Source of the DNA: Bombella saccharophila
Lineage (GTDB): Bacteria; Pseudomonadota; Alphaproteobacteria; Acetobacterales; Acetobacteraceae
Length of the DNA stretch: 64,000 nt
Direction: 5' to 3'
NCBI RefSeq assembly: GCF_026385475.1
Contig: NZ_JANIDW010000002.1
Coordinates: forward strand, 186,001-250,000
Shown: in pieces, positions 52,682 through 62,209 of the stretch
How positions within the stretch are numbered: the stretch's first letter is position 1
Layout of the letters: each line of letters starts with the position of its first letter
Made by a program: the position numbers and the translations under genes
Notes under the pieces: generated by a model
The model's input: only the letters and a program-made list of their open reading frames with translations
What the model was told of the DNA's origin: nothing
Database searches by the model: none

Positions 52682-53529
52682 TTACTGCTCCTTTATCGCA
52701 TGTGCGTGTGCATGATCTTTGCCTTTTTGGCCCTCATGGTGTGCATGGGGAGGAGCAACGCCTCGGCCAGCGTTTTTATATCTCAATAGATGTGCAGGCG
52801 GACCTTTCTGCTGCGACAAGTGCGGATGATTACGAAAAGGCCGTCTGTTATGGCCAGCTATGCCAGATTGCTGAGGCAGTGTTCCATGATACGACCTATC
52901 ATTTGATAGAGACATTAGCCGCGCAGATTGGTCATGCTGTGTTGGCGGCTCATGCTGTGGTGGAGCAGGTTTCTGTAACGGTGCGTAAACCGTCTGCCCC
53001 TGTACCGCATCCGGTGGAAGATGTCTCTGTGACGGTGGCGCAGCAGCGAGCGCATGAAGTGGGTTTTTCTTTAGGGGCGAATTTGGGGGAGCGCGAGGCG
53101 GTGTTACGCGCCGCGGTGGAATCGCTCGGCCATTATGAGGGGATGGAGATAGAGGCTGTTTCCTCCTTTTATGATAGTGCCCCGTGGGGGGTGGAGGACC
53201 AACCGCCTTTTGTAAATATCGCAGCCCTAGGGCGTACGACCCTGCCCCCGCAGACGGTATTGCGCTTATGCAAAGAGATTGAGCAGCGTTTAGGCCGCAT
53301 GCCGGGGCGTCGCTGGGGTGAGCGTGCTGTGGATATTGACCTTCTTTTCTATGGGGAGCGTGTTATCGAGCATCCTGCGCTGAGCGTGCCGCACCCTCAT
53401 CTGTTTGAGCGCGCTTTTGTGTTAGAACCGCTTGTGGAAATCGCACCAAAGCTTGAGATTGCTGGACGTTCCATCGCGGAGGCGTTAGCAGGGATGGAGC
53501 GTATAGCCGGGGATGTAACACGGCGATAA
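52678..53529 (+). CDS. folK: Bifunctional dihydroneopterin aldolase / HPPK (FolB-FolK fusion)
   Basis: The 283-residue protein starts with GTG 52678, overlapping the folP stop (GTGA). Residues 1 to about 118 are FolB: VRVHDLCLFGPHGVHGEEQRLGQRF with Tyr/Glu region DYEKAVCYGQL and Lys near VSVTVRKPSAPVP. Residues about 130-283 are FolK: LGANLGEREAVLRAAV, SSFYDSAPWGVEDQPPF and the signature RWGERAVDIDLLFYG followed by PHPHLFERAFVLEPL. It makes 6-hydroxymethyl-dihydropterin and pyrophosphorylates it. The fusion places three consecutive folate steps in one operon. Confidence 0.92.
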   Translation: MITAPLSHVRVHDLCLFGPHGVHGEEQRLGQRFYISIDVQADLSAATSADDYEKAVCYGQLCQIAEAVFHDTTYHLIETLAAQIGHAVLAAHAVVEQVSVTVRKPSAPVPHPVEDVSVTVAQQRAHEVGFSLGANLGEREAVLRAAVESLGHYEGMEIEAVSSFYDSAPWGVEDQPPFVNIAALGRTTLPPQTVLRLCKEIEQRLGRMPGRRWGERAVDIDLLFYGERVIEHPALSVPHPHLFERAFVLEPLVEIAPKLEIAGRSIAEALAGMERIAGDVTRR

Positions 53530-53558
53530 TGGGGCTATGTGGTGATGGGGAGTGTTGA

Positions 53559-54200
53559 ATGGCGCGTAAGACGATAAAGGCAGTAACAGAGGCAAAACCC
53601 ACGCCAGAGGGCGCAGCCGGGGCTATCATTCAGCCAGAGGACGCGTTGGAGCGCATTGCCGGTGGCGTGCGGGAGCTTCTGCTCGCTATAGGGGAGGACC
53701 CTAGCCGTGAGGGGCTACGCGATACGCCAGAGCGTGTAGCCAAGATGTATCTGGAGATTTTCTCCGGCCTGTATGAGGACCCGCGCGACCATCTCAAAAA
53801 GCAATTCAGTGCGGATCATCATAGTGGGATGGTGTTGGTGAAGGATATTCGCTTCCATTCTACATGCGAGCATCATCTCTTGCCGGTTATCGGGCGGGCG
53901 CATGTGGCGTATCTGCCAGAGGGCGGGCGTTTGACGGGCCTAAGCAAGTTAGCCCGTGTTGTGGAGGGCTATGCACGCCGCCCTCAATTACAAGAACGAC
54001 TAACGGACCAGATTGTCCAAGCCCTTGTGGAGATATTGGAGCCTAAAGCCGTGCTGGTCATGATAGAGGCAGAGCATATGTGCATGAGCCTCCGTGGTGT
54101 GCGTAGCCCCGGTGCTACGACCGTCACGACAGGGTCTTACGGTTTATGGGCTGAAGATGCCCAAGCGCGGCAGGAAGTCATGGGGTTGATGCGCGATTGA
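53559..54200 (+). CDS. folE: GTP cyclohydrolase I
   Basis: The 213-residue type IA enzyme has [17 protein letters not shown], the zinc/active-site motif [10 protein letters not shown] and [18 protein letters not shown] with the second zinc Cys. It converts GTP to dihydroneopterin triphosphate, used both for folate (upstream genes) and for queuosine (QueD, convergent downstream). It is the last gene of the folate run. Confidence 0.94.
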   Translation: MARKTIKAVTEAKPTPEGAAGAIIQPEDALERIAGGVRELLLAIGEDPSREGLRDTPERVAKMYLEIFSGLYEDPRDHLKKQFSADHHSGMVLVKDIRFHSTCEHHLLPVIGRAHVAYLPEGGRLTGLSKLARVVEGYARRPQLQERLTDQIVQALVEILEPKAVLVMIEAEHMCMSLRGVRSPGATTVTTGSYGLWAEDAQARQEVMGLMRD

Positions 54201-54219
54201 CGTGGTTGTGCGTGCGGGT

Positions 54220-54774
54220 TTAATCGCGCGTACTGTCATCAGCCCGGTGCCACCAGCATTGCTCTGCGGGGCGGTCCACTAATGGGAGATAGGGGGTCGG
54301 CTCGCCATGCAGGCGCACCGTGTTGGTGGGTGTTTCTTTAATCTCTAAACTTGCAGGGGCAAGTAGCCCGCCTTGGGCGGTGAGGAAGGCTTGTAGTTTG
54401 CTCATCAGCAGGGCAGCGAGCAGCTCCGTTGTTGGGTCACCCGGTGTAACGACGATTCGCTCTAGGCGTTGGGGTTCATGTGTTGTGAACCATTGTAAGA
54501 GCGGGTCGGATGCGGAAAGCTGAAAGCTATGGTCCATCCGCTCATCAATAAAGCGATGCCAACGGCCTTTGGCCTCTGCAAAGGGCAGCATCATATTATG
54601 GTGCCCATCAAGCCTCTGACCCTGCGGGGCGTTAGGGCCGGGGATGAGCGTGACGGTGACATATTCATTATGCCCATGTGGGATGGCACAACGCTCGCTA
54701 CAGCCAGAGATAAGCCGATGCCCCATGCAGAAACGCCGGGTAAAAACGAGTTCTGTGCGGGTGATGTCGCTCAT
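54220..54774 (-). CDS. queD: 6-carboxytetrahydropterin synthase (QueD/PTPS family)
   Basis: About 184 residues from ATG 54774. [17 protein letters not shown] and [16 protein letters not shown] carry the zinc His residues and the catalytic Cys of QueD (C-x3-HGHxY), with a later [12 protein letters not shown] matching the substrate-binding Glu. The protein is longer than many QueD (about 120), with insertions near [12 protein letters not shown]. It makes the second intermediate of the preQ0 pathway. The start overlaps queC by 4 bp. Confidence 0.88.
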   Translation of the reverse strand: MSDITRTELVFTRRFCMGHRLISGCSERCAIPHGHNEYVTVTLIPGPNAPQGQRLDGHHNMMLPFAEAKGRWHRFIDERMDHSFQLSASDPLLQWFTTHEPQRLERIVVTPGDPTTELLAALLMSKLQAFLTAQGGLLAPASLEIKETPTNTVRLHGEPTPYLPLVDRPAEQCWWHRADDSTRD

Positions 54775-55508
54775 AACCCCTCCTGATAGTGCCGCCACCC
54801 TTCAGCACGCAAGGCGCAGGCGGGGCAATCCCCACAGCCAAAGCCCCATGGATGCTCATGGGAGCGTTCCCCTTTATAGCAAGAATGGCTCTCATGGCGG
54901 ATGATGTCCACAAGGCTATCCCCGCCAAGCTCGTGGCAGAGTTGCCATGTCTGCGCTTTATTGATCCACATAAGCGGTGTGTGGAGGACAAAGCGTTGCT
55001 CCATGCCGAGATTAAGGGCGACTTGCAGGGCTTTGATGGTATCATCGCGGCAATCAGGATAGCCGGAATAATCCGTCTCACACACGCCGGTGACAATATG
55101 GCGGAGGCTACGGCGAAAGGCTAAGGCTGCCGCAAAGGTGAGGAAGATGAGATTGCGCCCCGGCACAAAGGTGTTGGGTAGGCCATTCTCCCCCATGCTG
55201 ATTTCAGCATCACGGGTGAGGGCTGTGTCGGAGAGGGCCCCAAGGCTGGCGAGGTCAATCATATGGTCCTCCCCCAGCTTTTTTGCCCAAAGAGGGTTCT
55301 GTTCTGTTAGGCCGTGGCGAAGGGTATTGCGGCATTCCAGCTCGATGGCGTGGCGTTGGCCATAGGCAAAGCCGACCGTCTCGACATGCTCAAAATGCTG
55401 CAACGCCCATGCGAGGCATGTTGCAGAATCCTGCCCGCCGGAGAACAGGACAAGCGCACGGCGATTCTGCGCGGCTTGATGGCTGGCGGAAAGGGGAGCA
55501 TTGGGCAT
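54771..55508 (-). CDS. queC: 7-cyano-7-deazaguanine synthase QueC
   Basis: The 245-residue PP-loop ATPase has [18 protein letters not shown] (SGGxDS, about 18-35) and the C-terminal zinc site [20 protein letters not shown] (cores CGDCPAC). It converts 7-carboxy-7-deazaguanine to preQ0 with ammonia and ATP. It lies between queD and queE in a tight minus-strand operon. Confidence 0.94.
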   Translation of the reverse strand: MPNAPLSASHQAAQNRRALVLFSGGQDSATCLAWALQHFEHVETVGFAYGQRHAIELECRNTLRHGLTEQNPLWAKKLGEDHMIDLASLGALSDTALTRDAEISMGENGLPNTFVPGRNLIFLTFAAALAFRRSLRHIVTGVCETDYSGYPDCRDDTIKALQVALNLGMEQRFVLHTPLMWINKAQTWQLCHELGGDSLVDIIRHESHSCYKGERSHEHPWGFGCGDCPACALRAEGWRHYQEGL

Positions 55509-55510
55509 AA

Positions 55511-56152
55511 TTAGGCAATCCCGATGAGTTTATGAGTTTGCAGGCTAAGACGCCATTGCGGATGCGCTTGGCAATACTGCACAGCGTGCCTTGTGTTAGC
55601 GATGCGCTCTGGCCCATCCATAGGTTGGAGCCAGAAATGTTGGAAGGCTAGCCCCGCGAATTGCTCTGGTGTGAGGCTTGGTTGGGGATAGACGAGTTTA
55701 AGCTCATGACCATGGGTTTGTACGAGCGACTGGCCCGGTTTGGGGCTAACGCATATCCAATCAAGCCCCGCAGGGGCGGGGAGTGTTCCATTAGTTTCTA
55801 CTGCGAGGGTAAAGCCGCGGGCCTTTGTGGCTTTGATGAGGGCATCATCAAGCTGAAGCAAAGGCTCCCCCCCTGTAAAGACGACATAGCGATGTGCTGC
55901 GTCATCTGTATGGGCGCGCCAGCATGATTCTAGGGCCTCTGCAAGGGAATCGGCATGTGCAAAACGGCCTCCACCGGGGCCATTCGTGCCGATAAAATCC
56001 GTATCGCAGAAGTTGCATTGGGCTTTATGGCGGTCCTCCTCCCGGCCAGACCAGAGGTTACAGCCTGCAAACCGGCAGAAGATAGCCGCACGGCCCGCAT
56101 GGGCTCCCTCGCCTTGCAATGTAGCGAATAATTCCTTGATGATATAAGCCAT
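55511..56152 (-). CDS. queE: 7-carboxy-7-deazaguanine synthase QueE (radical SAM)
   Basis: The 213-residue protein starts with [16 protein letters not shown]. The radical-SAM cluster is a long-spaced form, with CRFAGCNLW, an insert of about a dozen residues ([11 protein letters not shown]) and CNFCDTD, followed by the GGEPLLQ motif and SPKPGQ. It rearranges the carboxytetrahydropterin to CDG. ATG 56152 is chosen; an upstream frame to 56200 is not needed. It is first in the queE-queC-queD run. Confidence 0.93.
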   Translation of the reverse strand: MAYIIKELFATLQGEGAHAGRAAIFCRFAGCNLWSGREEDRHKAQCNFCDTDFIGTNGPGGGRFAHADSLAEALESCWRAHTDDAAHRYVVFTGGEPLLQLDDALIKATKARGFTLAVETNGTLPAPAGLDWICVSPKPGQSLVQTHGHELKLVYPQPSLTPEQFAGLAFQHFWLQPMDGPERIANTRHAVQYCQAHPQWRLSLQTHKLIGIA

Positions 56153-56268
56153 GGGCAGAGATGTCGGGCAGCAGCGCGCTGGATGCAAGCGATTTCTCAT
56201 CGCATGGGGTAAGTTTTTTATTTTTGAGAGGGGGGATGATACAAAAACGCCACCCTTTGAATAAAGAG

Positions 56269-56345
<77 letters not shown>

Positions 56346-56437
56346 AGTCTCAACGACCCTACAAAAAGGTCTGTCCCGTGGGATGGCGTCTGTTTAGCGG
56401 GATAGAGCAGGGCTGGCAATAGTGAAAAATGATTTTT

Positions 56438-57409
56438 TCACTTTTTCTGCGGAGGGTTTGCCTCATGAGCGGTTTGGACAAATACGGCACCTTCCGGTCC
56501 TGCGGAGAGCCATAGGTGATGATGCATCAGCCAATCTGCCCCAAGGAGCATATCAGCTTGTTCATGCAGGGATGTCACCGTAAGGACTGGGTGCAGCTGG
56601 GTTTGCCCCCCCAAGGTGAGGCGGCCAAAACGGTGCCAATGGTAGCGATGTTCTTTATCGCCAATACCTGCACTAATACCGCCGGGGTCTTGGGCGAGTG
56701 CTTCTTTTGTAATGCCGAGTTTATAGACGAACTCTTTGCTGATGATGTGCGAGCGTGCTCCACTATCAATTAAGGCCACACCATCTTGGCCGTCTAAGGT
56801 AAAGGGGATGAAGAATCGCCCTCTCACCCGCCCTGCGGTGAGCCTCTGGCTCTGATACGGCCAAAAGGGAGGTTGTTGGCAGAGCATAGAGCGCGCATGA
56901 ACGTCCCAAAGGCTTAACTGATGGTGAGGAAGATCAAGGTCAAGATCATAATGGCCGAGCAAATCCATCCCAATTAACCCCAATACGGGCGGTTGAATCG
57001 CGGGGAAGGCGGGTAAGGCCCCTAAAGGCATAATCGGTTGATGAAAGGTCACATGGCCGAGTGTGAGGGAGGCCAGCTCAATAGTGGGGACAACATGACC
57101 ATGCCCATCCGCCCCGGAGATGATGGCGGCTTCTTCTGCATTGGGTGTGAGATGTAATTGGCTAATAGCCTCTGGTGTGAGCAAGCTCCCCTCCGAGCCT
57201 GTATCAATAATCATGGAGAGGGACCGGCCATGAATCTGTGCCACAGAGGTTAGATAATAGCCTGTCTCTTGCAAGGTGATGGTGGTGAGATGCCTCTGCC
57301 GACAAGCAGGCCCCGGCTCGCTCGCATAGGCTATGGGCAGGATGAGGTTCAAGAGAGCCATCATCATGGTTGGGATTATCACTTTGAGAGCGCGGGGGAA
57401 GGTCATCAT
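56438..57409 (-). CDS. Two-domain retropepsin-like aspartic protease, secreted
   Basis: About 323 residues from ATG 57409. A signal-like N-terminus (LLNLILPIAYASEP) is followed by two retropepsin-type domains: DTG at 69-71 in MIIDTGSEGSLL and DSG at 215-217 in ALIDSGARSHII, each followed by a hydrophobic-hydrophobic-Gly stretch (LIGMDLLG, MLLGADWL). In the pepsin-like arrangement two such domains in one chain would give one active site without dimerisation. The function is unknown. It follows xerC by 16 bp on the same strand. Confidence 0.75.
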   Translation of the reverse strand: MMTFPRALKVIIPTMMMALLNLILPIAYASEPGPACRQRHLTTITLQETGYYLTSVAQIHGRSLSMIIDTGSEGSLLTPEAISQLHLTPNAEEAAIISGADGHGHVVPTIELASLTLGHVTFHQPIMPLGALPAFPAIQPPVLGLIGMDLLGHYDLDLDLPHHQLSLWDVHARSMLCQQPPFWPYQSQRLTAGRVRGRFFIPFTLDGQDGVALIDSGARSHIISKEFVYKLGITKEALAQDPGGISAGIGDKEHRYHWHRFGRLTLGGQTQLHPVLTVTSLHEQADMLLGADWLMHHHLWLSAGPEGAVFVQTAHEANPPQKK

Positions 57410-57425
57410 CAGCCATTTATGTTGG

Positions 57426-58433
57426 TTAGGGGGATGTATCAGCACGGGGATGGGCTTTCTGCCATACATCCATGAGGTGTTGTTCATCAGCAAGGGTGTA
57501 GATTTGCGTGCTAGAGAGGCTGGCATGGCCCAACAGCTCCTGAATCGTGCGAAGGTCGGCCCCATTTTGCAGGAGATGAGAGGCAAAAGCATGGCGTAAG
57601 GCATGCGGTGTTGCAGAATCGGGCAGTCCTTCCATCATGCGCCATTGGCGCATGGCCCGTTGTGCGATGGCCGGATTCAGTCGTCCCCCTCGTACCCCAC
57701 AAAAGAAGGGAGCCTCTGCATGGCGGTAAGGATGTGCTGCTAACCAACGCTCCAAGGCTTGCTTAACAGGTGGTAGAATCGGCACGGCGCGCTCTTTACC
57801 GCCCTTACCGGTGATGAACAGCATATCATCACTGAGGCGTTCTATATCCCCGATAGAGAGGGAGAGAGCCTCGCTGATTCGCAAACCTGCACCATAGAGC
57901 AAGGTAAAGAGGGCTTCATCACGTGCAGCAAAATGAGGATTAACGGTTTGCTCTGCAATGCCTTCTGGGGCGAGGCGTGCAGCGTCTGGCGTAAGGGGGC
58001 GGGGCAAGCGGGTTTTTAACCGTGGGCTACGAAGGAGGGTTAAAGCGGGGTTGGTGAGGTGATGTTCTTTTTCCAAATAACGGTAAAAAGAGCGTAGAGC
58101 GGAGATGCGGCGGGCGCGGCTGCGGGCATGGCCATCTTGTGTATGGCGGCTATGGGGATGGCGGCGGGCGTTCTGCTCTGCACGTGTTGTCTCATGGGCC
58201 AGCCATGAGCGGAAGTCGGTTAAAGAGAGGCGAGCAAGAGCGTGTAGAGGCAGCTCCCCTCCAAAATGACGGCTGAAGAAGCCTAAAGCGAGGGCAACAT
58301 CATGTTGATAGGCTATGCAGGTCGCTTTACTGGCGCGTTTTTCGTAGAGGAGCCATTCTTGCCACGCGGTGAGGGCCTCTTGCGCGGTATGTAGCGTAAG
58401 CGATGAAGGCGTGCGCGTTGGTAGATGGCTCAT
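57426..58433 (-). CDS. xerC: Tyrosine recombinase XerC
   Basis: The 335-residue protein has a core-binding N-terminal SAM-like domain and a catalytic domain with Arg in GAGLRISE, Lys in GKGGKER, HxxR in HALRHAF, His in LLGHASLSS and the nucleophile Tyr in QIYTLADEQH. It is likely the chromosomal dimer-resolution enzyme rather than a phage integrase: size and position beside priA fit. An Arg/His-rich insert (ARRHPHSRHTQDGHARSR) lies between the N-terminal helices. ATG 58433 follows GGGGA; the frame extends upstream without better starts. Confidence 0.88.
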   Translation of the reverse strand: MSHLPTRTPSSLTLHTAQEALTAWQEWLLYEKRASKATCIAYQHDVALALGFFSRHFGGELPLHALARLSLTDFRSWLAHETTRAEQNARRHPHSRHTQDGHARSRARRISALRSFYRYLEKEHHLTNPALTLLRSPRLKTRLPRPLTPDAARLAPEGIAEQTVNPHFAARDEALFTLLYGAGLRISEALSLSIGDIERLSDDMLFITGKGGKERAVPILPPVKQALERWLAAHPYRHAEAPFFCGVRGGRLNPAIAQRAMRQWRMMEGLPDSATPHALRHAFASHLLQNGADLRTIQELLGHASLSSTQIYTLADEQHLMDVWQKAHPRADTSP

Positions 58434-58469
58434 GGTATTTCCCCGCCGGAGAGGGTAAGGTGATGCGAT

Positions 58470-60722
58470 ATGGCAGAACAACGCCTCTCCCCCCATAGCA
58501 GGAGACGGGAAGCCGGTCATCGTCTTTCCGTCCTTGTGCCACGTCCTTTTACGGGGCCGTTGGATTATAAGTTCGATACGCCTTTGGCACCGGGCACGGT
58601 GGTGCGCGTCCCCTTGGGGCGGCAGGAGATCGTAGGCTGTGTGTGGGAGGCCGAGCCAACACATTTACCGGTGGACCTTCGCCCGCCACGCTCTAGCCGA
58701 CATGTGGCGTTTAGCTCTTTACGCGCGATTATTAGCGTGGAGACGCACATCCCTGCCTTACCGGAGACGTTACGGCATTTTATCGACTGGGTAGCTGCTT
58801 ATGGGCTGAGTGCGCCGGGTATGGTGCTCGCCATTGCGCTGCGCGTGCCTGCCCAAGGGGGAGGGATGAAGCCGATGCTTGGGTGGGCCCGTAAAGCCGG
58901 CCCGTTGCCAGAGTCTTTACGGCTTACCCCCGCGCGTAACGCGGTTTTAGCCGCGTTGGCGGCTCATGGCCCGGCCAGTACAGCGGCATTAAGCGCGCAA
59001 AGTGGGGCGAGCGCGGCGGTGATTCGCGGCTTAGCACATGCCGGTGTGCTGGAGGAGAGCGTGCTGGAAGGCTCCCCCATGAGTGCCACGCCGCCTGAGC
59101 CTGATTACGCCCCGCCCACTTTATCAGCCGAGCAAGCTGAGGCTGCTCATGCTTTGATAGAAGCAGTGGAGGAGCGCGCTTTTAATGTAACCTTGCTAGA
59201 GGGAGTAACGGGCTCTGGCAAAACGGAAGTGTATTTCGAGGCTGTGGCGGCGGCTCTGCGGCACGGGCGGCAAGTGCTGGTCTTGGTGCCAGAGATTGCC
59301 TTAACAACCCAATGGACGGAGCGTTTTGCCAAACGTTTCGGCACTATTCCGGCGATTTGGCATTCCGATTTAGGGCAGAAGGCCCGGCGGGAGACATGGC
59401 GTGCGGTGGCAGATGGGCAGCAGCGCGTGGTTGTGGGTGCGCGCTCGGCCCTGTTTCTTCCCTTTGCTGCGTTAGGGCTTGTTGTGGTCGATGAGGAGCA
59501 TGAGAGCACCTATAAGCAGGAGGAAGGGGTGCTGTATCATGGGCGGGATATGGCCATTGTGCGAGCGCGCCTTGCCGGGGCTGCGGCGATTTTGGTTTCA
59601 GCAACGCCCTCTATGGAAACATTAGTGAATGTCCAGAAGGGCCGCTTCCGTCATGAGGTGCTCGAATCGCGGCACGGGCCAGCCTGTATGCCAGAGATTA
59701 GCCTGATTGATATGCGTGACCACGGGCCGGAGCGTGGCTTGTTCCTCTCCCCTTTATTATGTGAAAGCATTGAGGATGGCATGAAGGCGGGGGAGCAAAG
59801 CATGTTGTTCCTCAACCGGCGTGGCTATGCCCCGCTGACTTTATGTCGGGCTTGTGGGCATCGCATCCAGTGCCCGCATTGTGCGGCATGGATGGTGGAG
59901 CATCGGCGGCGGCGGATTTTAGCGTGCCATCATTGCGACTATACCCAACCTTTAATGAAAGCCTGCCCCGCTTGTGAGGCGGAAGATAGCCTCGTGCCCA
60001 TTGGCCCGGGGATAGAGCGGATTCATGAGGAGGTACAAGCGCGCTTCCCGGAGGCCCGGTTGCTGGTTATGGCCTCTGATACCTTAACCTCTCCCGCTGC
60101 GATGGAGGAGGCAGTCCGCAAAATTGCCCAAAAGGAGGTGGATCTCATCATCGGGACGCAAATTGTCGCGAAGGGCTGGCACTTCCCCGACCTCACCCTT
60201 GTAGGGGTCGTGGATGCAGACCTTGGCCTAGGCGGGGGGGATTTACGGGCGGCTGAGCGGACGATGCAGCTTCTTCATCAAGTGGCAGGGCGGGCAGGGC
60301 GTGGCTCAAAACCCGGCCGTGTGATGCTGCAAAGCTATGTGGGGGATCACCCCGTTATGCAGGCTCTTATAGAGAATGATTTTATCCGTTTTATGGAGCA
60401 GGAGGCCGCCCAACGCCGCCCCGGCTTTTGGCCCCCCTATGGGCGGTTAGCAGCTGTGATTGTCAGTGCTCCTAAGGAGACGCATGCCGAGGCCCTTGCT
60501 CGCCATCTAGCCCTTAATGGCCCGCATGGGGAGGGGATGGAGATTTTAGGCCCGGCCCCTGCACCTTTAGCGTTGTTACGCGGGCGGTATCGCTTCCGCC
60601 TCCTTTTGCGAACACGGCGTGACATCGCCCTCCAACCCGTTTTGCGCCATTGGCTCGCAGGGGTGACTTGCAAGAATGACGCGCGCATTGATGTAGATGT
60701 GGACCCGGTATCTTTTATGTAA
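58470..60722 (+). CDS. priA: Primosomal replication-restart helicase PriA
   Basis: The 750-residue protein has an N-terminal DNA-binding domain, Walker A GVTGSGKTEVYFE, DEEH in VVDEEHEST, the helicase motif SATPSMETL, and the paired zinc-binding CRACGHRIQCPHC and CHHCDY...CPACE. ATG 58470 is divergent from xerC, with 36 bp between the starts. It restarts stalled forks by loading the replicative helicase. Confidence 0.95.
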   Translation: MAEQRLSPHSRRREAGHRLSVLVPRPFTGPLDYKFDTPLAPGTVVRVPLGRQEIVGCVWEAEPTHLPVDLRPPRSSRHVAFSSLRAIISVETHIPALPETLRHFIDWVAAYGLSAPGMVLAIALRVPAQGGGMKPMLGWARKAGPLPESLRLTPARNAVLAALAAHGPASTAALSAQSGASAAVIRGLAHAGVLEESVLEGSPMSATPPEPDYAPPTLSAEQAEAAHALIEAVEERAFNVTLLEGVTGSGKTEVYFEAVAAALRHGRQVLVLVPEIALTTQWTERFAKRFGTIPAIWHSDLGQKARRETWRAVADGQQRVVVGARSALFLPFAALGLVVVDEEHESTYKQEEGVLYHGRDMAIVRARLAGAAAILVSATPSMETLVNVQKGRFRHEVLESRHGPACMPEISLIDMRDHGPERGLFLSPLLCESIEDGMKAGEQSMLFLNRRGYAPLTLCRACGHRIQCPHCAAWMVEHRRRRILACHHCDYTQPLMKACPACEAEDSLVPIGPGIERIHEEVQARFPEARLLVMASDTLTSPAAMEEAVRKIAQKEVDLIIGTQIVAKGWHFPDLTLVGVVDADLGLGGGDLRAAERTMQLLHQVAGRAGRGSKPGRVMLQSYVGDHPVMQALIENDFIRFMEQEAAQRRPGFWPPYGRLAAVIVSAPKETHAEALARHLALNGPHGEGMEILGPAPAPLALLRGRYRFRLLLRTRRDIALQPVLRHWLAGVTCKNDARIDVDVDPVSFM

Positions 60723-60731
60723 GGCGGATGG

Positions 60732-61397
60732 TTAATCCGGTGTGCCGTTTGCGCGTTGCTCTAGCTGTTGGTAGCGTTTTTGCCCATTGGGGAGGAGCGG
60801 GGCATGGGTGAGGGCCTCCGTATAAGCATGGAGGGCCTGATGAGGGTGATGGAGATGCTCTTGCGTGCGGGCGAGCAAATCCCAGCTTTGAGCATCACCG
60901 GGGTCATGCACAAGGGCGACTTGGAGGTCCTCTACCGTGCCGGTGAGGTCATTGCCGATAAAGCGAATCGCTGCGCGTTGGCGGCGGAGAAAGGCATTAT
61001 CCGGCTGAAGGGTCAAAGCGGCAGAGAGGGCGCGTTCAGCCTCATCCGTATGGCCTTTTTGGATGGCCTCTTGCGCTTCGCTCAGCAGTAAACGGCCACT
61101 ATTTTGCACGGTATAGAGGCGTAATGTTTCGGCCTTTTTCATCAAGGCTTGGGCTTTTTGATCGTCTTGCTCTGTGGCGAGAGCCTGTTCGGTTTGGGTG
61201 ATTTTCTCTTTTAAGCTGAGGCTATGAGCCTTAGGGGGGGCAGAGGCAGCAGGCGTGGGATGAGTCGGGGCTGCTGCATAGGCGAGCGGGGTAGTCGTAA
61301 AACAAAAAAAAGCCCCCAGCCAGAAGGCAAGAGGCTTCCCCCCCTTATAAGGGGGCAGAGCATGAAGTACGCAGCACATCAAGCGGTGCGTCCCCAT
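60732..61397 (-). CDS. Exported TPR-repeat protein
   Basis: The 221-residue protein has an N-terminal hydrophobic segment (FWLGAFFCFTTTPLAYAAAP) as signal or anchor, a Pro/Ala-rich stretch, then helices with at least three TPR-like units (GHTDEAERALSAALTLQPDN, LTGTVEDLQVALVHDPGD, HPHQALHAYTEALTHAP, given here in part). TPRs mediate protein contacts; no specific role is evident. It begins 11 bp after rpmJ on the same strand and converges with priA. Confidence 0.7.
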   Translation of the reverse strand: MGTHRLMCCVLHALPPYKGGKPLAFWLGAFFCFTTTPLAYAAAPTHPTPAASAPPKAHSLSLKEKITQTEQALATEQDDQKAQALMKKAETLRLYTVQNSGRLLLSEAQEAIQKGHTDEAERALSAALTLQPDNAFLRRQRAAIRFIGNDLTGTVEDLQVALVHDPGDAQSWDLLARTQEHLHHPHQALHAYTEALTHAPLLPNGQKRYQQLEQRANGTPD

Positions 61398-61408
61398 AAA
61401 TCCGTTAC

Positions 61409-61534
61409 TTAGCCCTGACGAGCCTTCATACGTGGGTTTTGTTTATTGATGACATAAACGCGGCCACGGCGGCGAACAACGCGGCAGTTTTTATCACGAA
61501 TCTTAGCGGATTTCAGGCTATTACGAATCTTCAT
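61409..61534 (-). CDS. rpmJ: 50S ribosomal protein L36
   Basis: Translated by hand from the minus strand: a 41-residue, very basic protein beginning [17 protein letters not shown], with [20 protein letters not shown] and ending KARQG. This is the longer, Cys-poor (one Cys) form of L36, which binds no zinc. The RBS GGAGCC is about 8 bases before ATG 61534. It lies between the small secreted protein gene and the TPR gene. Confidence 0.95.
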   Translation of the reverse strand: MKIRNSLKSAKIRDKNCRVVRRRGRVYVINKQNPRMKARQG

Positions 61535-61721
61535 AATGTTCAGGCTCCCCGACCAAAAGATGCGCCTCCCCACCTTTTTGCAAGGTAGTGGCTCTCATAA
61601 TGCAGGGCTAACACGCCCGCGAAACTTGGCGACCGCATAGCCTGTAATGGAGGGGTGAGTCAAGGTGATGTCGTGCAAAAGCCCCATTTCCCCTTCATGT
61701 TTTTCGGATTATGGTAGGGGA

Positions 61722-62183
61722 ATGAGCCAGTTTTCTTTCTTCTTGTCCCGCCGGTCCCGCCTTTTAGGGGGGCTTTTGAGCCTTGTTTTTATGAGTTCGA
61801 TGGGGGTGGCATGGGCTGATGGCTCTGCCCGCACGGATGATGATGACCCCGCAGTGAATGAAAAAGGCGCGGTCGTGAACAACATCCTCGCCGTTTTGCG
61901 CGACCATACGCGTGTCGTCAGCACAGCTTGTGTGAATAATCTGCATGAGATGCGAAAGGTGCAAAAGCAGCTCGATGTTGAGGAAACCGCACAACGTAGC
62001 TTTGACGTTGGGCTTGTCCGCGATGTTTTGGAATCGGACATGGAGAGCGTGATTAAAAGCTGCGGTAAAGATGCGCGCACAGCTTGCGGGGAGGGCGTGG
62101 GGCAGGGTGATTCCCGGCTAGGTAAGATTTGCTCCCAGCTTGCAGAGATGGATATGGATAGCGAGGGGGATGACCTCCAATAA
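61722..62183 (+). CDS. Small exported protein of unknown function
   Basis: About 153 residues with a signal peptide (LLGGLLSLVFMSSMGVAWA-DG) after a basic N-terminus. The mature part is acidic with four Cys (TACVNN, KSCGKDARTACGE, KICSQ), which could form two disulfides, and a helical centre. The family is not recognised. The start is uncertain: ATG 61722 gives a normal signal peptide but AGGGGA is directly against it; ATG 61668 with GGAGGGG 12 bases before is the alternative. Confidence 0.6.
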   Translation: MSQFSFFLSRRSRLLGGLLSLVFMSSMGVAWADGSARTDDDDPAVNEKGAVVNNILAVLRDHTRVVSTACVNNLHEMRKVQKQLDVEETAQRSFDVGLVRDVLESDMESVIKSCGKDARTACGEGVGQGDSRLGKICSQLAEMDMDSEGDDLQ

Positions 62184-62209
62184 GGCTCTCCCCCGCTTTA
62201 ATGGAGGGG

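Noticed and set aside
57426-58433. XerC as phage integrase with the tRNA-Asp as attachment site
   Set aside because: No phage genes, no duplicated tRNA 3' end and the neighbours are housekeeping (priA, que genes); size and motifs fit chromosomal XerC.
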